Shown piece after piece: positions 27,207 through 35,180 of a stretch of DNA of 64,000 bases. The position numbers and the translations under genes are program-made. Position 1 is the stretch's first letter; each line of letters begins with the position of its first letter. The stretch is from contig JAQGHU010000094.1 in NCBI GenBank assembly GCA_028291515.1, positions 1-64,000 of the forward strand, written 5' to 3'. The notes beneath the pieces were generated by a model that worked only from the letters and a program-made list of their open reading frames with translations, had not been told where the DNA came from and ran no database searches. The DNA comes from Schlesneria sp. GTDB taxonomy: Bacteria > Planctomycetota > Planctomycetia > Planctomycetales > Planctomycetaceae.

Positions 27207-27522
27207 CGTCGTGGCTCTTTTTGCCGCGACGCGCAACGATGAAGACTCCATCGCCTGTGGCAATCGCTAATACCGGTACGACACTATCGTCGGACCTTGA
27301 AAGCTTAGCGATGGCAAATGCTATACATGATCAGTCTGGCACAATCGTTAATGTCACTCGGTATTCGAACGTCGAGAAACCGTGAACGAACCTTCGAATA
27401 GCGTCGGTCGCCATGCAACGCGGATCGCGATTTTAGAGATGCGAATATGACGTGCGGATATCGCACTTGGCCGTATTCCAAGAGTCATCGACCCATAAAG
27501 TGCGTCTCGCATCCTGTCCGAA

Positions 27523-27832
27523 AAGGCCTGAAAGGCCGCAACAAATCAGCCCAGGGCAGAGCGAAGGGGCAAGGCCCCGCAACGTCGCCCTGGGTCAGGA
27601 ATTATTAGAGTTCCTCAGCCCTGTAAGGGCGAAACAAGCGAAACAAGCCTCGTTGCAGTAAACGTGTGATCCACGAAGAGCACGACGTGCGACCTGTTCT
27701 TGACAATTGTGGCGGCCCTTCAGGCCTTGGGACTTCTCAATCTCTCAACCCAGGGCGGCGCTACGAGGCTTCGCCTCTCCGCTCTGCCCTGGGCTGGTCT
27801 GTGGTGGCCTTTCAGGCCTTTTCAGAAAGAGA
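27523..27832. repeat. Large inverted repeat (AGGCCTGAAAGGCC / CAGCCCAGGGCAGAGCG type)
   Basis: The left arm at about 27523-27597 (AAAAGGCCTGAAAGGCC ... CAGCCCAGGGCAGAGCG ... CGCCCTGGG) is mirrored by 27757-27832 (CCCAGGGCGGCG ... CGCTCTGCCCTGGGCTG ... GGCCTTTCAGGCCTTTTC), with some mismatches and about 160 bases between them. It fills most of the 570-base gap between the autotransporter and DUF711 genes. It is presumably a dispersed palindromic element; no gene is seen in the gap. Confidence 0.8.
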
Positions 27833-27844
27833 ACTCCCACCTCA

Positions 27845-29203
27845 TCACCGCACCGCTGGCAACCGCCCGCCACGTTCGATAAATGTTTGCGACAACCCTG
27901 TCCCTCGAACAGGCAGGATCACGGCATCATTCATCATCCCGCTATACGTCACCAGCTCACCCGCCTGCTTCCCGGGGACCGGAATGATCCGGATCGCAAC
28001 GGGGCGGCGATTCAGAACCGCGAACGAGACTTGATCCGAAATGATCGCCGCCAATGTGGCAACGTCGGTATCGCCCGGCAGAGAGACCAGATCCAGTCCC
28101 CCCGCGCCAGCGTTGGCTGCCATGCACAATTGATCAAAGGTCAGTTCTTTCGACTTGGTCGCTGCCGCCAGCGACGCATCTTCCAGGACCGACAACATGA
28201 TGCGCGAGTACCCACCCGCGGCACACGATGCGAAGGCCGAACCGGCACGCACGGCGTTCAGAATCAACGTCAATGCGGTCGCTGTTCCGGGGGCTCCCAC
28301 TTGTTGAATCCCCAGCAATCCCAACAAGGCCGCCACGCTGTCGTCGGGTCGACGCGTCGGAGCGAGCGAAACATCGACGCTTCCAAATTCGGCTTCCAGG
28401 CGAGTGGCCACTTCACGTCCGACCAACTCGGCAGTTCGAGTCGACTGAAAGACCGCTGTTTGAATCTCAGCCGCCAACTCGTGCAGCGGAGCTTTCGGGT
28501 CTTCCGCCAATCGTTCGACGAGGGCATGTCGAATGATCGATGCCGCACCGATCCCGACATGCACAACCAGATCACCCCAGCCGTCTCCCAGGCAGGCACC
28601 CGTCAAATGCGGATGTCCGGTGGCGTTGTTGGCCAGAATCACCAGCTTGGCTGCGGCATCGCCGTTGCGTAGAGCGTCCGCCTCGGCCGTCTCCTTTAAG
28701 ATGCGGCCCAGCAGCGCGATCGCGTCCATGTTCACGCCGCTCTCGGTCGTCCCCACATGCACCGCCGCGCGCACACGAACCGTTTGCGAGAGTGCCGCCG
28801 GCAAGCTATGGATCAGTTCCTTCGCGGTGGAACTCATCCCGTGTTGTACGTCCGTCGCGAATCCGCCGATGCGGTCGACGCGAACCTGAGCTGCTGCTCC
28901 TTCCAACGTCTTGGCCACGTTGACCAGATCGCCGGCGGTGTATCCGTGCGAAATTCGGTCAATTGGCGTGACCACAATCCGCCGCTGCATGATCGGCACG
29001 CCGAATAGCGATGAGACTTCGCCGCAGACGCGCGTCAGATTTTCCGCCTTGGTAATGATTCGCTGGTACAGGCTTTCGCACAGTTGATGCAGACCGCGGT
29101 CGTGGCAGTCGGAAACATTAATCCCGAGCGTCACCGTGCGGACATCGAGCGGCAGTTGCCGCAACTGCTGAAGCGCCGAAAAGAAACTGTCGTTGTGTGC
29201 CAT
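27845..29203 (-). CDS. DUF711/UPF0210 family protein (PFL family)
   Basis: The start VRTVTLGINVSDC and the blocks FGVPIMQRRIVVTPI and HPHLTGACLGDGWGDLVVHVGIG are characteristic of this conserved, functionally unassigned family with a glycyl-radical-enzyme-like (PFL) fold. Length 452 fits. It lies 71 bases downstream of a double-ACT protein gene on the same strand; in many bacteria the UPF0210 gene pairs with an ACT-only gene (UPF0237), so the partnership is conserved and the ACT protein may sense an amino acid for it (inference). Likely cytoplasmic. Confidence 0.87.
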   Translation of the reverse strand: MAHNDSFFSALQQLRQLPLDVRTVTLGINVSDCHDRGLHQLCESLYQRIITKAENLTRVCGEVSSLFGVPIMQRRIVVTPIDRISHGYTAGDLVNVAKTLEGAAAQVRVDRIGGFATDVQHGMSSTAKELIHSLPAALSQTVRVRAAVHVGTTESGVNMDAIALLGRILKETAEADALRNGDAAAKLVILANNATGHPHLTGACLGDGWGDLVVHVGIGAASIIRHALVERLAEDPKAPLHELAAEIQTAVFQSTRTAELVGREVATRLEAEFGSVDVSLAPTRRPDDSVAALLGLLGIQQVGAPGTATALTLILNAVRAGSAFASCAAGGYSRIMLSVLEDASLAAATKSKELTFDQLCMAANAGAGGLDLVSLPGDTDVATLAAIISDQVSFAVLNRRPVAIRIIPVPGKQAGELVTYSGMMNDAVILPVRGTGLSQTFIERGGRLPAVR

Positions 29204-29274
29204 GGTCGCCGATTGGGTTGAACGTCGCTGTTGCCGGTTGAAGATACCTCAGGTCCGGAAAGTCCGCCACGAAG

Positions 29275-29898
29275 CTATTTGCTCCCGTGAACGCCATTGA
29301 CGGAAGTGGCGTGTGAAACCGTGTTGAAGCCGACCGGTTCCGGGTGCGCCAAGGCGGCTAGAACGCGACGATGCTGCAGCGCCACCGTGATGCCGTCGCG
29401 CCGAAACTCGGCATCCAGATCGTTCCATAGCTTCAAGGCATCCACTCCCGTCGGAACAGCCAATTCCATCGATGTCAAAAACGATCGATCGGATTCGCGT
29501 CGCATCCCTTGCAGGTCCATCAGCACGATGTCGTCCTGAGCCAACCGGTGAGCGATAAACCGCATCACCCCAGGCCGATCCTGACCCGCCGCCGACAGGA
29601 CATACCGCTGCCGAGCCACCGGCTCCTCTTGCAGTTCGTATGCAGGTTCACTCGAAGGATCCTTCAAGTTGACTTCGGCTCCGTAGGGACGGCAGACCGC
29701 GCGAATATGATCGACGATCACCTCGGGATCGCGTTCTTCGGGAAACTCGGCCGCCATGATCATCGTGAAAAAGTCCTGGATCACGGCCTGGCTGACATCC
29801 AGCATATTGCCGCCCAGTTCATCCAGCGCGTTCGTCAACGCCGCCAGGATCCCCACGCGATTGGCCGCCAGCACGGTCATAATGTATTGCTTGGCCAC
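29275..29898 (-). CDS. Double ACT-domain protein (GcvR-like / UPF0237-like)
   Basis: Two ACT domains: residues 1-80 (YIMTVLAANRVGILAALTNA) and about 95-175 (YVLSAAGQDRPGVMRFIAHR). The stretches between strands fit small-molecule binding at the domain interface. Family members such as GcvR regulate in response to amino acids, while UPF0237 proteins are single-domain and of unknown role. The start is GTG at 29898, with AAAGGAA five bases upstream. It is likely transcribed together with the downstream DUF711 gene. Confidence 0.85.
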   Translation of the reverse strand: MAKQYIMTVLAANRVGILAALTNALDELGGNMLDVSQAVIQDFFTMIMAAEFPEERDPEVIVDHIRAVCRPYGAEVNLKDPSSEPAYELQEEPVARQRYVLSAAGQDRPGVMRFIAHRLAQDDIVLMDLQGMRRESDRSFLTSMELAVPTGVDALKLWNDLDAEFRRDGITVALQHRRVLAALAHPEPVGFNTVSHATSVNGVHGSK

Positions 29899-29969
29899 AA
29901 AGTTCCTTTCGCTCGACGACGATCCGTCTGCGAACCGTTCCGCGTCTTCGTACTATCTGCATTGTAGAA

Positions 29970-29986
29970 GGCACACTCCGTGTGCC
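29970..29986. repeat. Second copy of GGCACACTCCGTGTGCC palindrome
   Basis: Identical to 4284-4300, upstream of the ACT gene. The surrounding 29899-30577 gap carries further palindromic sequences but no gene that I can support. Confidence 0.75.
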
Positions 29987-30340
29987 GCTCTTCTGCCAAC
30001 CGCATTCCCCGGAAAATCACCCCTAACGTACCCGAAACGAGCCCCCAGTAGATAGTGGCCGCCCCTTTCCGCATTTCCCACAGTGCCACCTGTCGAGTTC
30101 GGTATCATAGCCCTTGAAAACGCAGATTCTCTTCGCAGTGTAAGCTATTTGCAGAAATGGGCTTCCGCAAAGTAGACAACTCACTCCGCGTGCTGAGAGC
30201 TCTCCTGACTCACGCGGTCAATTCGGACATGAGTGTGCTGCCTACGGTAAGCAATGAAATCGGGTGAGCCGCGCTGCGACAGCACGGGGATAACTTTGTG
30301 CCGCGCTCTATTTTCAGCGAACGAAATGCGAAGACGGTTC

Positions 30341-30450
30341 TCACGCGGAGACGCGAAGTCGCGGAGAGGGAAAGCCAGAGAGGATCTACGTGATCTATTT
30401 CCCACATGATATCTTCTCCCTTTTCTTCGCGCCTCCGCGTCTTCGCGTGA
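30341..30450. repeat. Inverted repeat upstream of fliN
   Basis: Arms TCACGCGGAGACGCGAAG (from 30341) and CTCCGCGTCTTCGCGTGA (ending 30450) face each other across about 70 bases. Related in style to 17319-17428. Confidence 0.7.
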
Positions 30451-30577
30451 AAACATCTTCTTTTCGAGTCAGGGCGGCGTAGCGTGCCGTCTGCTTTCCA
30501 ACGACAGATTGACGAATCGGCAGGCGTGGCGTATATCTCGCGCTGGCTAAACAGCAGTTTTCCGAGAGGCAGGGTCC

Positions 30578-31165
30578 GTGAGCGAACACATTCAGAAGCC
30601 GTTGAAGGCCGATGAAATCGAAGCGATGTTGCGCTCGGCTCGCCAGATGGAGCCAAATCGCTCCGACATCGTCTCGAACGAACCGCTCGGTCCAGGCGAT
30701 GTCCAGCATCTTCGCAACACCGGTTTCGACGAAGGTTCGCTTCCCGACACAGGCTGGCCCTACGACGCCATCGGGACCGACGAACTGCTGCAAAGCGCCC
30801 AGCAAAACCTCGCCGAAGCCATGGCCAACGACGAGATCTTCACGAGCCCCCCACAGCCCGCGAGAACCTTCCCCCCGTTGACGCCCGCTCCGGCCCCCGC
30901 AACGACAGCCTCGTCCAGCTCAACCCCCACAGGCGTCCCGCTCTCCGTCATCGGAGATTTGGAACTCGACCTGACGCTGGAACTAGGCCGCGCGGACCTC
31001 TTAATCGAAGACCTCCTCGCCCTGCGCGAAGGCTCGGTCGTGACCCTCGACAAAGAAGCGGGCGACCCGATCGACATCCTCGCCAACGGCAAACTCATCG
31101 CCCGAGGCGAAGTCATCGTCATCGACGAAAAATTCTGCGTCCGAATCTGCGAAGTGCTCGGATAA
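30578..31165 (+). CDS. fliN: FliN-type flagellar motor switch protein (SPOA domain)
   Basis: The C-terminal 75 or so residues form the SpoA/FliN domain: LELDLTLELGRADLLIEDLL, EGSVVTLDKEAGDPIDILANG, then ARGEVIVIDEKFCVRI. FliN forms the C-ring of the flagellar motor with FliM and FliG and couples CheY-P binding to switching. The N-terminus (LKADEIEAMLRSAR) resembles the short conserved FliM/FliN N-terminal motif. A Pro/Thr/Ala-rich linker of about 60 residues joins them, making the protein longer than enterobacterial FliN. The start is GTG at 30578. No other flagellar genes are in the window, so this is an isolated fliN. The downstream genes look acquired. Confidence 0.85.
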   Translation: MSEHIQKPLKADEIEAMLRSARQMEPNRSDIVSNEPLGPGDVQHLRNTGFDEGSLPDTGWPYDAIGTDELLQSAQQNLAEAMANDEIFTSPPQPARTFPPLTPAPAPATTASSSSTPTGVPLSVIGDLELDLTLELGRADLLIEDLLALREGSVVTLDKEAGDPIDILANGKLIARGEVIVIDEKFCVRICEVLG

Positions 31166-31203
31166 AGTCTCCCCGACTAGGATACGAACTTTCGCAGGAT
31201 GCT

Positions 31204-31467
31204 ATGCGGGAAACCGCGAAAAAAGCCTTGAGCGCTGCGCGGACGCTGCAAACGGACGGTATTGGATCCGATTTCGACCGTTTCGCAGAACTCTGGCAGA
31301 TCCCAAAACGAGCCGACAGGGCGGCGCTGGTGGCCGAAGCTGGATGGCTGGCAGGGAAGGCGCAGAAAAGATCGGTCGAATGGCCAACCATTCGTTGGGA
31401 TTCAGCGCCGTTGTTTGATCTAATCGCTTGGGGTGAAGTTCTTTTTTTCGACGATAGGGGAAACTGA
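31204..31467 (+). CDS. Hypothetical protein (87 aa), first of a coupled pair
   Basis: An AGGAT site precedes the ATG. The protein is soluble, with an Ala-rich N-terminal half and an aromatic C-terminal half (TIRWDSAPLFDLIAWGEVLFF). The stop overlaps the next start by one base (TGATG), so the two are probably translated together. No family was recognised; small coupled pairs of this size include toxin-antitoxin systems, but no motif supports that here. Confidence 0.5.
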   Translation: MRETAKKALSAARTLQTDGIGSDFDRFAELWQIPKRADRAALVAEAGWLAGKAQKRSVEWPTIRWDSAPLFDLIAWGEVLFFDDRGN

Positions 31468-31718
31468 TGACTGAGAATGAGTTTCTGAGCGTGCCAAGAG
31501 CGCGGAACGTACCGATCTACGACGAAGGCGACGTGGAGAATTGCGAGGCACTGGAGCGCCCGGAGCCACCACAACTCTATTCGGGAGAGATTCTGGATAT
31601 CCGAGAAACGGACGAATACGAAGGTGCTCTGAAAGATCCAAACTTCGTTCTGAAGGGCGCGGAGCGATCTCAAGAGGGAGATATCGCGGCAATCTTTTGG
31701 AAAAAGAGGCAGGATTGA
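31467..31718 (+). CDS. Hypothetical acidic protein (83 aa), second of a coupled pair
   Basis: A Glu/Asp-rich soluble protein (IYDEGDVENCEALERPEPPQ; ILDIRETDEYEGAL) ending in a basic KKRQD. It starts within the stop of the preceding gene. No known motif. It precedes a HEPN-like gene by 41 bases. Confidence 0.5.
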   Translation: MTENEFLSVPRARNVPIYDEGDVENCEALERPEPPQLYSGEILDIRETDEYEGALKDPNFVLKGAERSQEGDIAAIFWKKRQD

Positions 31719-31759
31719 ATCAGGCGAGCGTTAAACGTCAATTCGCTGGATCTGATCAA

Positions 31760-32224
31760 ATGGATACAATGACTTCCCTCGACCAACTTGGAATTCAACT
31801 CTTTCGTACCTTCGCAAGAACCGAATACCCGCTCAAAGCGTCCGGCTACAGCAAAATCGGACGTCGCAATGAAGCGAGCGCGGATTGGGATAGATTTGCC
31901 AAAGAGGTTGAGCAACTGATTTCCAATCCAATGTCACCGGCATTGAAGGAAGCAATTGAGTTCATTTTCAACGCGCCACCGAAAAAGCAGGTAATTGTTG
32001 ACGGAGTCCTTACATGGCAGGTTGGAGGGCCACCCAGTAGTTCACGCGCAGACGAATTGTTGGTTTACGTCCGGCGAGTTCGCAACAACCTTTTTCACGG
32101 CGGCAAATTCAATGGAAACTGGTTCGCACCACAACGAAGTGAAGATCTGCTGCGGCACAGTCTAGTTATCCTAGAATGTTGCATTCAGCACGTGCCGTCC
32201 GTCAAAGAGGCATACGAATCTTGA
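31760..32224 (+). CDS. HEPN-like protein (candidate RNase)
   Basis: An all-helical protein of about 154 residues whose C-terminal half contains RVRNNLFHGGKF, where R-x4-H (about residues 108-113) matches the Rx4-6H catalytic motif of HEPN-superfamily RNases, followed by a conserved-looking polar loop and a final helix (LLRHSLVILECCIQHV), as in ApeA/Abi-type and MAE-28990-like HEPN proteins. The frame extends upstream to 31541, but that part overlaps the preceding gene in another frame; the ATG at 31760 or 31769 is the likely start. HEPN RNases usually serve in defence or toxin-antitoxin systems, and this one sits in an accessory island. No MNT nucleotidyltransferase partner is adjacent. Confidence 0.6.
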   Translation: MDTMTSLDQLGIQLFRTFARTEYPLKASGYSKIGRRNEASADWDRFAKEVEQLISNPMSPALKEAIEFIFNAPPKKQVIVDGVLTWQVGGPPSSSRADELLVYVRRVRNNLFHGGKFNGNWFAPQRSEDLLRHSLVILECCIQHVPSVKEAYES

Positions 32225-32330
32225 CAAGCGGACTGTTCGACGGAATCCTATGTGGGTCGTCGGCCAAAAGCCGAACGCCCTGACGGGCGAAACTACTCTT
32301 ACGACACCAAAAGTGTCAGGAAGGACCACT

Positions 32331-32801
32331 ATGACAACCAGTCTTTCAAAGCGTTCCGAGACAAAGCTTCTTGGGACTCTCGTCGAGCGGGACAAACACG
32401 CTGACGAATTGCTCGCCACCCGATACGACATCCTCAATCAGCGCCTGGTTGAAGCCGAGTTGCACTTACGGGGGCTGAGGCCAATCCATTCTGTCTGGGT
32501 GGAATATGGTCACTCCAGCCACCCAGATGGAGGACCGATGGAGTGGGAAGTCCTGGGGATTACCAAACTCAAGGAAAGGCTCCAAGAAAAGTGGCGAATT
32601 TGCCATGGGGAAGGCCGCGAAGGAAGTGACTTCATAGTCGAGAACTTGAAGCCAATCATTGATTGCCCGGTCGAAATGCGAGTACGTGCAGCAGGTGTTG
32701 TTGGAAAACTGCACGAGGCGATTGTCAAATCGAAGGAGGCTTACGTCCCCCAAGTCGATGCGGCAATTAGGGAACTGACGGATCTCTGTGCACGCATCTG
32801 A
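32331..32801 (+). CDS. Hypothetical protein (156 aa)
   Basis: The ATG at 32331 has a GGAAGG ribosome site. A helical N-terminus (KLLGTLVERDKHADELLATR) is followed by a section with WVEYGHSSHPDGGPMEWEV and a final helical segment. Mixed charge, no signal peptide, no membrane segment, no recognised family. It belongs to the AT-richer island between fliN and redB. Confidence 0.5.
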   Translation: MTTSLSKRSETKLLGTLVERDKHADELLATRYDILNQRLVEAELHLRGLRPIHSVWVEYGHSSHPDGGPMEWEVLGITKLKERLQEKWRICHGEGREGSDFIVENLKPIIDCPVEMRVRAAGVVGKLHEAIVKSKEAYVPQVDAAIRELTDLCARI

Positions 32802-32929
32802 ATTTTGTTGAACTGGATTTACTGCCGACGACATCTGGCCGATGGTTGGAAAGTTTTCCTTCCATCGGCCTTTGCGCAGTGAGGCTGCAATCGCTCAAAT
32901 CGTTTCGAGCACGAATTCGAGGGCCGAGC

Positions 32930-33328
32930 ATGAAAATTACTCGCCAAGCGTCCAAGCGATACCGTGGAACAAAAACAGTGTTGTCAGTCAGTTTCAAAGA
33001 CGGGGCTGACGAAGACACCATCCATTGGAACTCGCTACACAAAGAGATTGGCATTAATGCCCGAAGCGTTGAACATTCAGACGGTGTTACTCATCACGAC
33101 TACCATGTCAGTCTAACGCTGGACGACATTTCCGCGCTGATAGGCATCCTTGGTCACGCAGGTTCTGAGTACGATGCCAAGCTATTGCGGGATCACCTAA
33201 AAAAGCAGGTTCCAGCGATTGTCAAGCTGCTAGCATGCGCCACGGGTTTGCTGCCAACACCAATTCCAGAAAACGATGGAAAAGGCACGATTAAGAAATT
33301 GCCTTCTCCATTTGGAGGATCGAAGTAA
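32930..33328 (+). CDS. Hypothetical protein (132 aa)
   Basis: The ATG at 32930 begins MKITRQASKRYRGTKTVLSV. The protein has a beta-rich N-terminus with HWNSLHKEIGINARSVEHSD and a helical C-terminus (LIGILGHAGSEYDAKLLRDH). No known domain was recognised and there is no transmembrane segment. Base composition is like the rest of the island. Confidence 0.45.
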   Translation: MKITRQASKRYRGTKTVLSVSFKDGADEDTIHWNSLHKEIGINARSVEHSDGVTHHDYHVSLTLDDISALIGILGHAGSEYDAKLLRDHLKKQVPAIVKLLACATGLLPTPIPENDGKGTIKKLPSPFGGSK

Positions 33329-33513
33329 ATAAGCCTAATATGCCTAGTGTGACAACTTGACGTCTACCGCAAGGATTGCTTCCAGAGCACTGGGGCAAAA
33401 AGCAGCTTTAGTTCTCGCCCTTATGCGATGGTCTGTTCCGATTGCGTTATGTGATGTTCCTTGGGATATGAAACCGCTCGATGTTGAATTCCGTTGTTTA
33501 GGCCCTCATCCAG

Positions 33514-34362
33514 ATGCCATCGATTGCAGACTCAGATGCATACTTTGATCCTAGGCGGATGCTGCCACAACATCAGGCAGCATTAACACTGCTGCAGGGG
33601 GTGCTCTCGAATCCACAAATGCAACGACTGCGATGGCTAGATTTGGCATGCGGTCGCGGCCAAATCTTTAGCAATTTGTTAGCCAATCTCAGTTCTTTAG
33701 AACGAGCGAAGTTGCATTTGTGCGGCTGCGATATCAGCAATGAACACATTCGACAGGCCCAGAGAGTCACCAGAGACGTCGGGTTGGCAGAATGTCAGTT
33801 TTTTGTTTGCGAGCTTGGGATGTTTGATCAGGACAGTCGCACAAATGGGGTATGGGACTTTATCAGTCTGACAAATACCGTCCATGAGATCAGCCCGTCG
33901 CAACTCTCCAAGATTCTTGTTTCGGCAGTTCAGCGTCTAAGCCACAGTGGATGCCTTTTCATCTACGACATGGATCGCTTGCCACACTTTGAGCTTGGTG
34001 CAGTGGTGTGGACTCGTCAGGAAATTTTTGAAATCCTGAATACAATGTGTACTGCGCTTGGCTCGGTTGGATTTATTCCGCCAGTTGGTAGCTGGCAACA
34101 CAGTACCTGCAACGGGTGGAACGCGCAAATCCAACGAGCACACATGCAATTGCCTGAAGAATGGACGAACCATGTGGACCCTGCTGTCGAAGCCACGGCG
34201 CGATGCATTGATAGGTTACTGCGAACGAAACTCGAAGGCGTTCGTAGGGCACTCGAAGGGTTAACACTCTTCGGGTCTGAAACAGAAGGTGAATCCCAGG
34301 ACAAGGACAGACTATTGCACGACTACTGGGCAATTTCTCGTGCTTTAGGAGTGCAATTATGA
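33514..34362 (+). CDS. Class I SAM-dependent methyltransferase of the island pair
   Basis: Motif I is LDLACGRGQ (residues 42-50) and motif II ends in GCDIS near residue 73; HEIS near 124 lies in the region that follows motif IV in this fold. The C-terminal half (WLxxP-free, Ser/Thr-rich, then LEGVRRALEGLTLFG) has no clear domain. I see no DNA-methylase DPPY/NPPF motif, so the substrate is unknown; it need not be DNA. It overlaps the next gene by four bases (ATGA), indicating strict translational coupling. That partner contains a nuclease domain, so a modification or guard role is plausible but unproven. Confidence 0.75.
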   Translation: MPSIADSDAYFDPRRMLPQHQAALTLLQGVLSNPQMQRLRWLDLACGRGQIFSNLLANLSSLERAKLHLCGCDISNEHIRQAQRVTRDVGLAECQFFVCELGMFDQDSRTNGVWDFISLTNTVHEISPSQLSKILVSAVQRLSHSGCLFIYDMDRLPHFELGAVVWTRQEIFEILNTMCTALGSVGFIPPVGSWQHSTCNGWNAQIQRAHMQLPEEWTNHVDPAVEATARCIDRLLRTKLEGVRRALEGLTLFGSETEGESQDKDRLLHDYWAISRALGVQL

Positions 34363-35180
34363 GGAAAATCTTCTTGTCGGGACCGTACGCTTCCAATGAG
34401 GTGTGGGTACTCGCCGATTTTTTGGAGTCGGAAGGGAATCAGGTCTGGCAGCCAGATCGAATTAGTTCGGGTACGGGTAGTATGTATACCGAGGAGATTT
34501 TGACAGCAATCAAACGGTGTGACGTCTTCATTGCATGGATTGGGAAGCCTCACCCTAATGTTATGTTTGAATTGGGATATGCACTTGGAGCAGGCAAGAC
34601 CGTACTCTTGATCCGTGCTGGCGACGGTAAGATCCCGTTTGAGCTTGCTTCGTTTCCTGTCCTTGCAATTGAAGAACTGTCTCCTCGCTCTTTGGCTGAA
34701 GTGGCTGAGCGTATCAATCAGGCAACAATAAAGTTGCCAGCAGAACGTCCGGATTTTCGAACGGCGCGTGACAAACTTCGTCATATGTGCGACGACGAAT
34801 CGTATTTGGATGCTGTTGCTCCCCGCGAATTTGAGGATTCTATCGCTGCGTTTTTGAAAGAGATGGATCTTCAAACCGAACTACTTCCAGTTCGAAATGA
34901 CAAGGGATTTGACATCACCATTGAATACGAGAACTGTTTATATGTCGTCGACGCAAAGAAACTAAATCGCAATAGCCGATTGTCTGTGGTGGAGATTCAA
35001 CGTCTGCTCGGTGCGGCAACGTTCGCAGAAGCTCGGGGTGCGATTCTGGTGACGTCAGGGGGGTTTACTGCTACGGCCAAATACTTTGCGCACGATGCTC
35101 CAATCACGATTGTACTGCTGACAATTGATGAATTGGTTGGGATGAATCGAAATCGCTTCGTGGAAACGATGCAAAGCTGA
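34359..35180 (+). CDS. NDT/TIR-like domain fused to Mrr-like restriction endonuclease
   Basis: Residues 1-125 match the nucleoside 2-deoxyribosyltransferase/DRHyd-TIR-like fold: SGPY (7-10), then a DxFLExxG-type helix, and HPNVMFELGYALGAGK (65-80), in which E71 is at the position of the catalytic Glu of the fold. Residues about 155-260 look like an Mrr-type PD-(D/E)xK nuclease: FEDSIAAFL, then GFDITIEY (D185), YVVDAKK (D198, K200) and the helical VVEIQRLLGAATFAEARGAIL. Known DRHyd and TIR proteins in conflict systems process or sense nucleotides such as NAD+; the fused nuclease would be the effector (inference). It is coupled to the methyltransferase by an ATGA overlap. Confidence 0.75.
   Translation: MRKIFLSGPYASNEVWVLADFLESEGNQVWQPDRISSGTGSMYTEEILTAIKRCDVFIAWIGKPHPNVMFELGYALGAGKTVLLIRAGDGKIPFELASFPVLAIEELSPRSLAEVAERINQATIKLPAERPDFRTARDKLRHMCDDESYLDAVAPREFEDSIAAFLKEMDLQTELLPVRNDKGFDITIEYENCLYVVDAKKLNRNSRLSVVEIQRLLGAATFAEARGAILVTSGGFTATAKYFAHDAPITIVLLTIDELVGMNRNRFVETMQS

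Noticed and set aside
27520-27835. Possible CRISPR-like repetition in the gap before the DUF711 gene
   Set aside because: The repeats are inverted arms of one palindromic element, not direct repeats with equal spacers.
33357-33548. 63-codon open frame before the methyltransferase gene
   Set aside because: Overlaps the methyltransferase start in another frame, has no ribosome site, and shows no conserved pattern.
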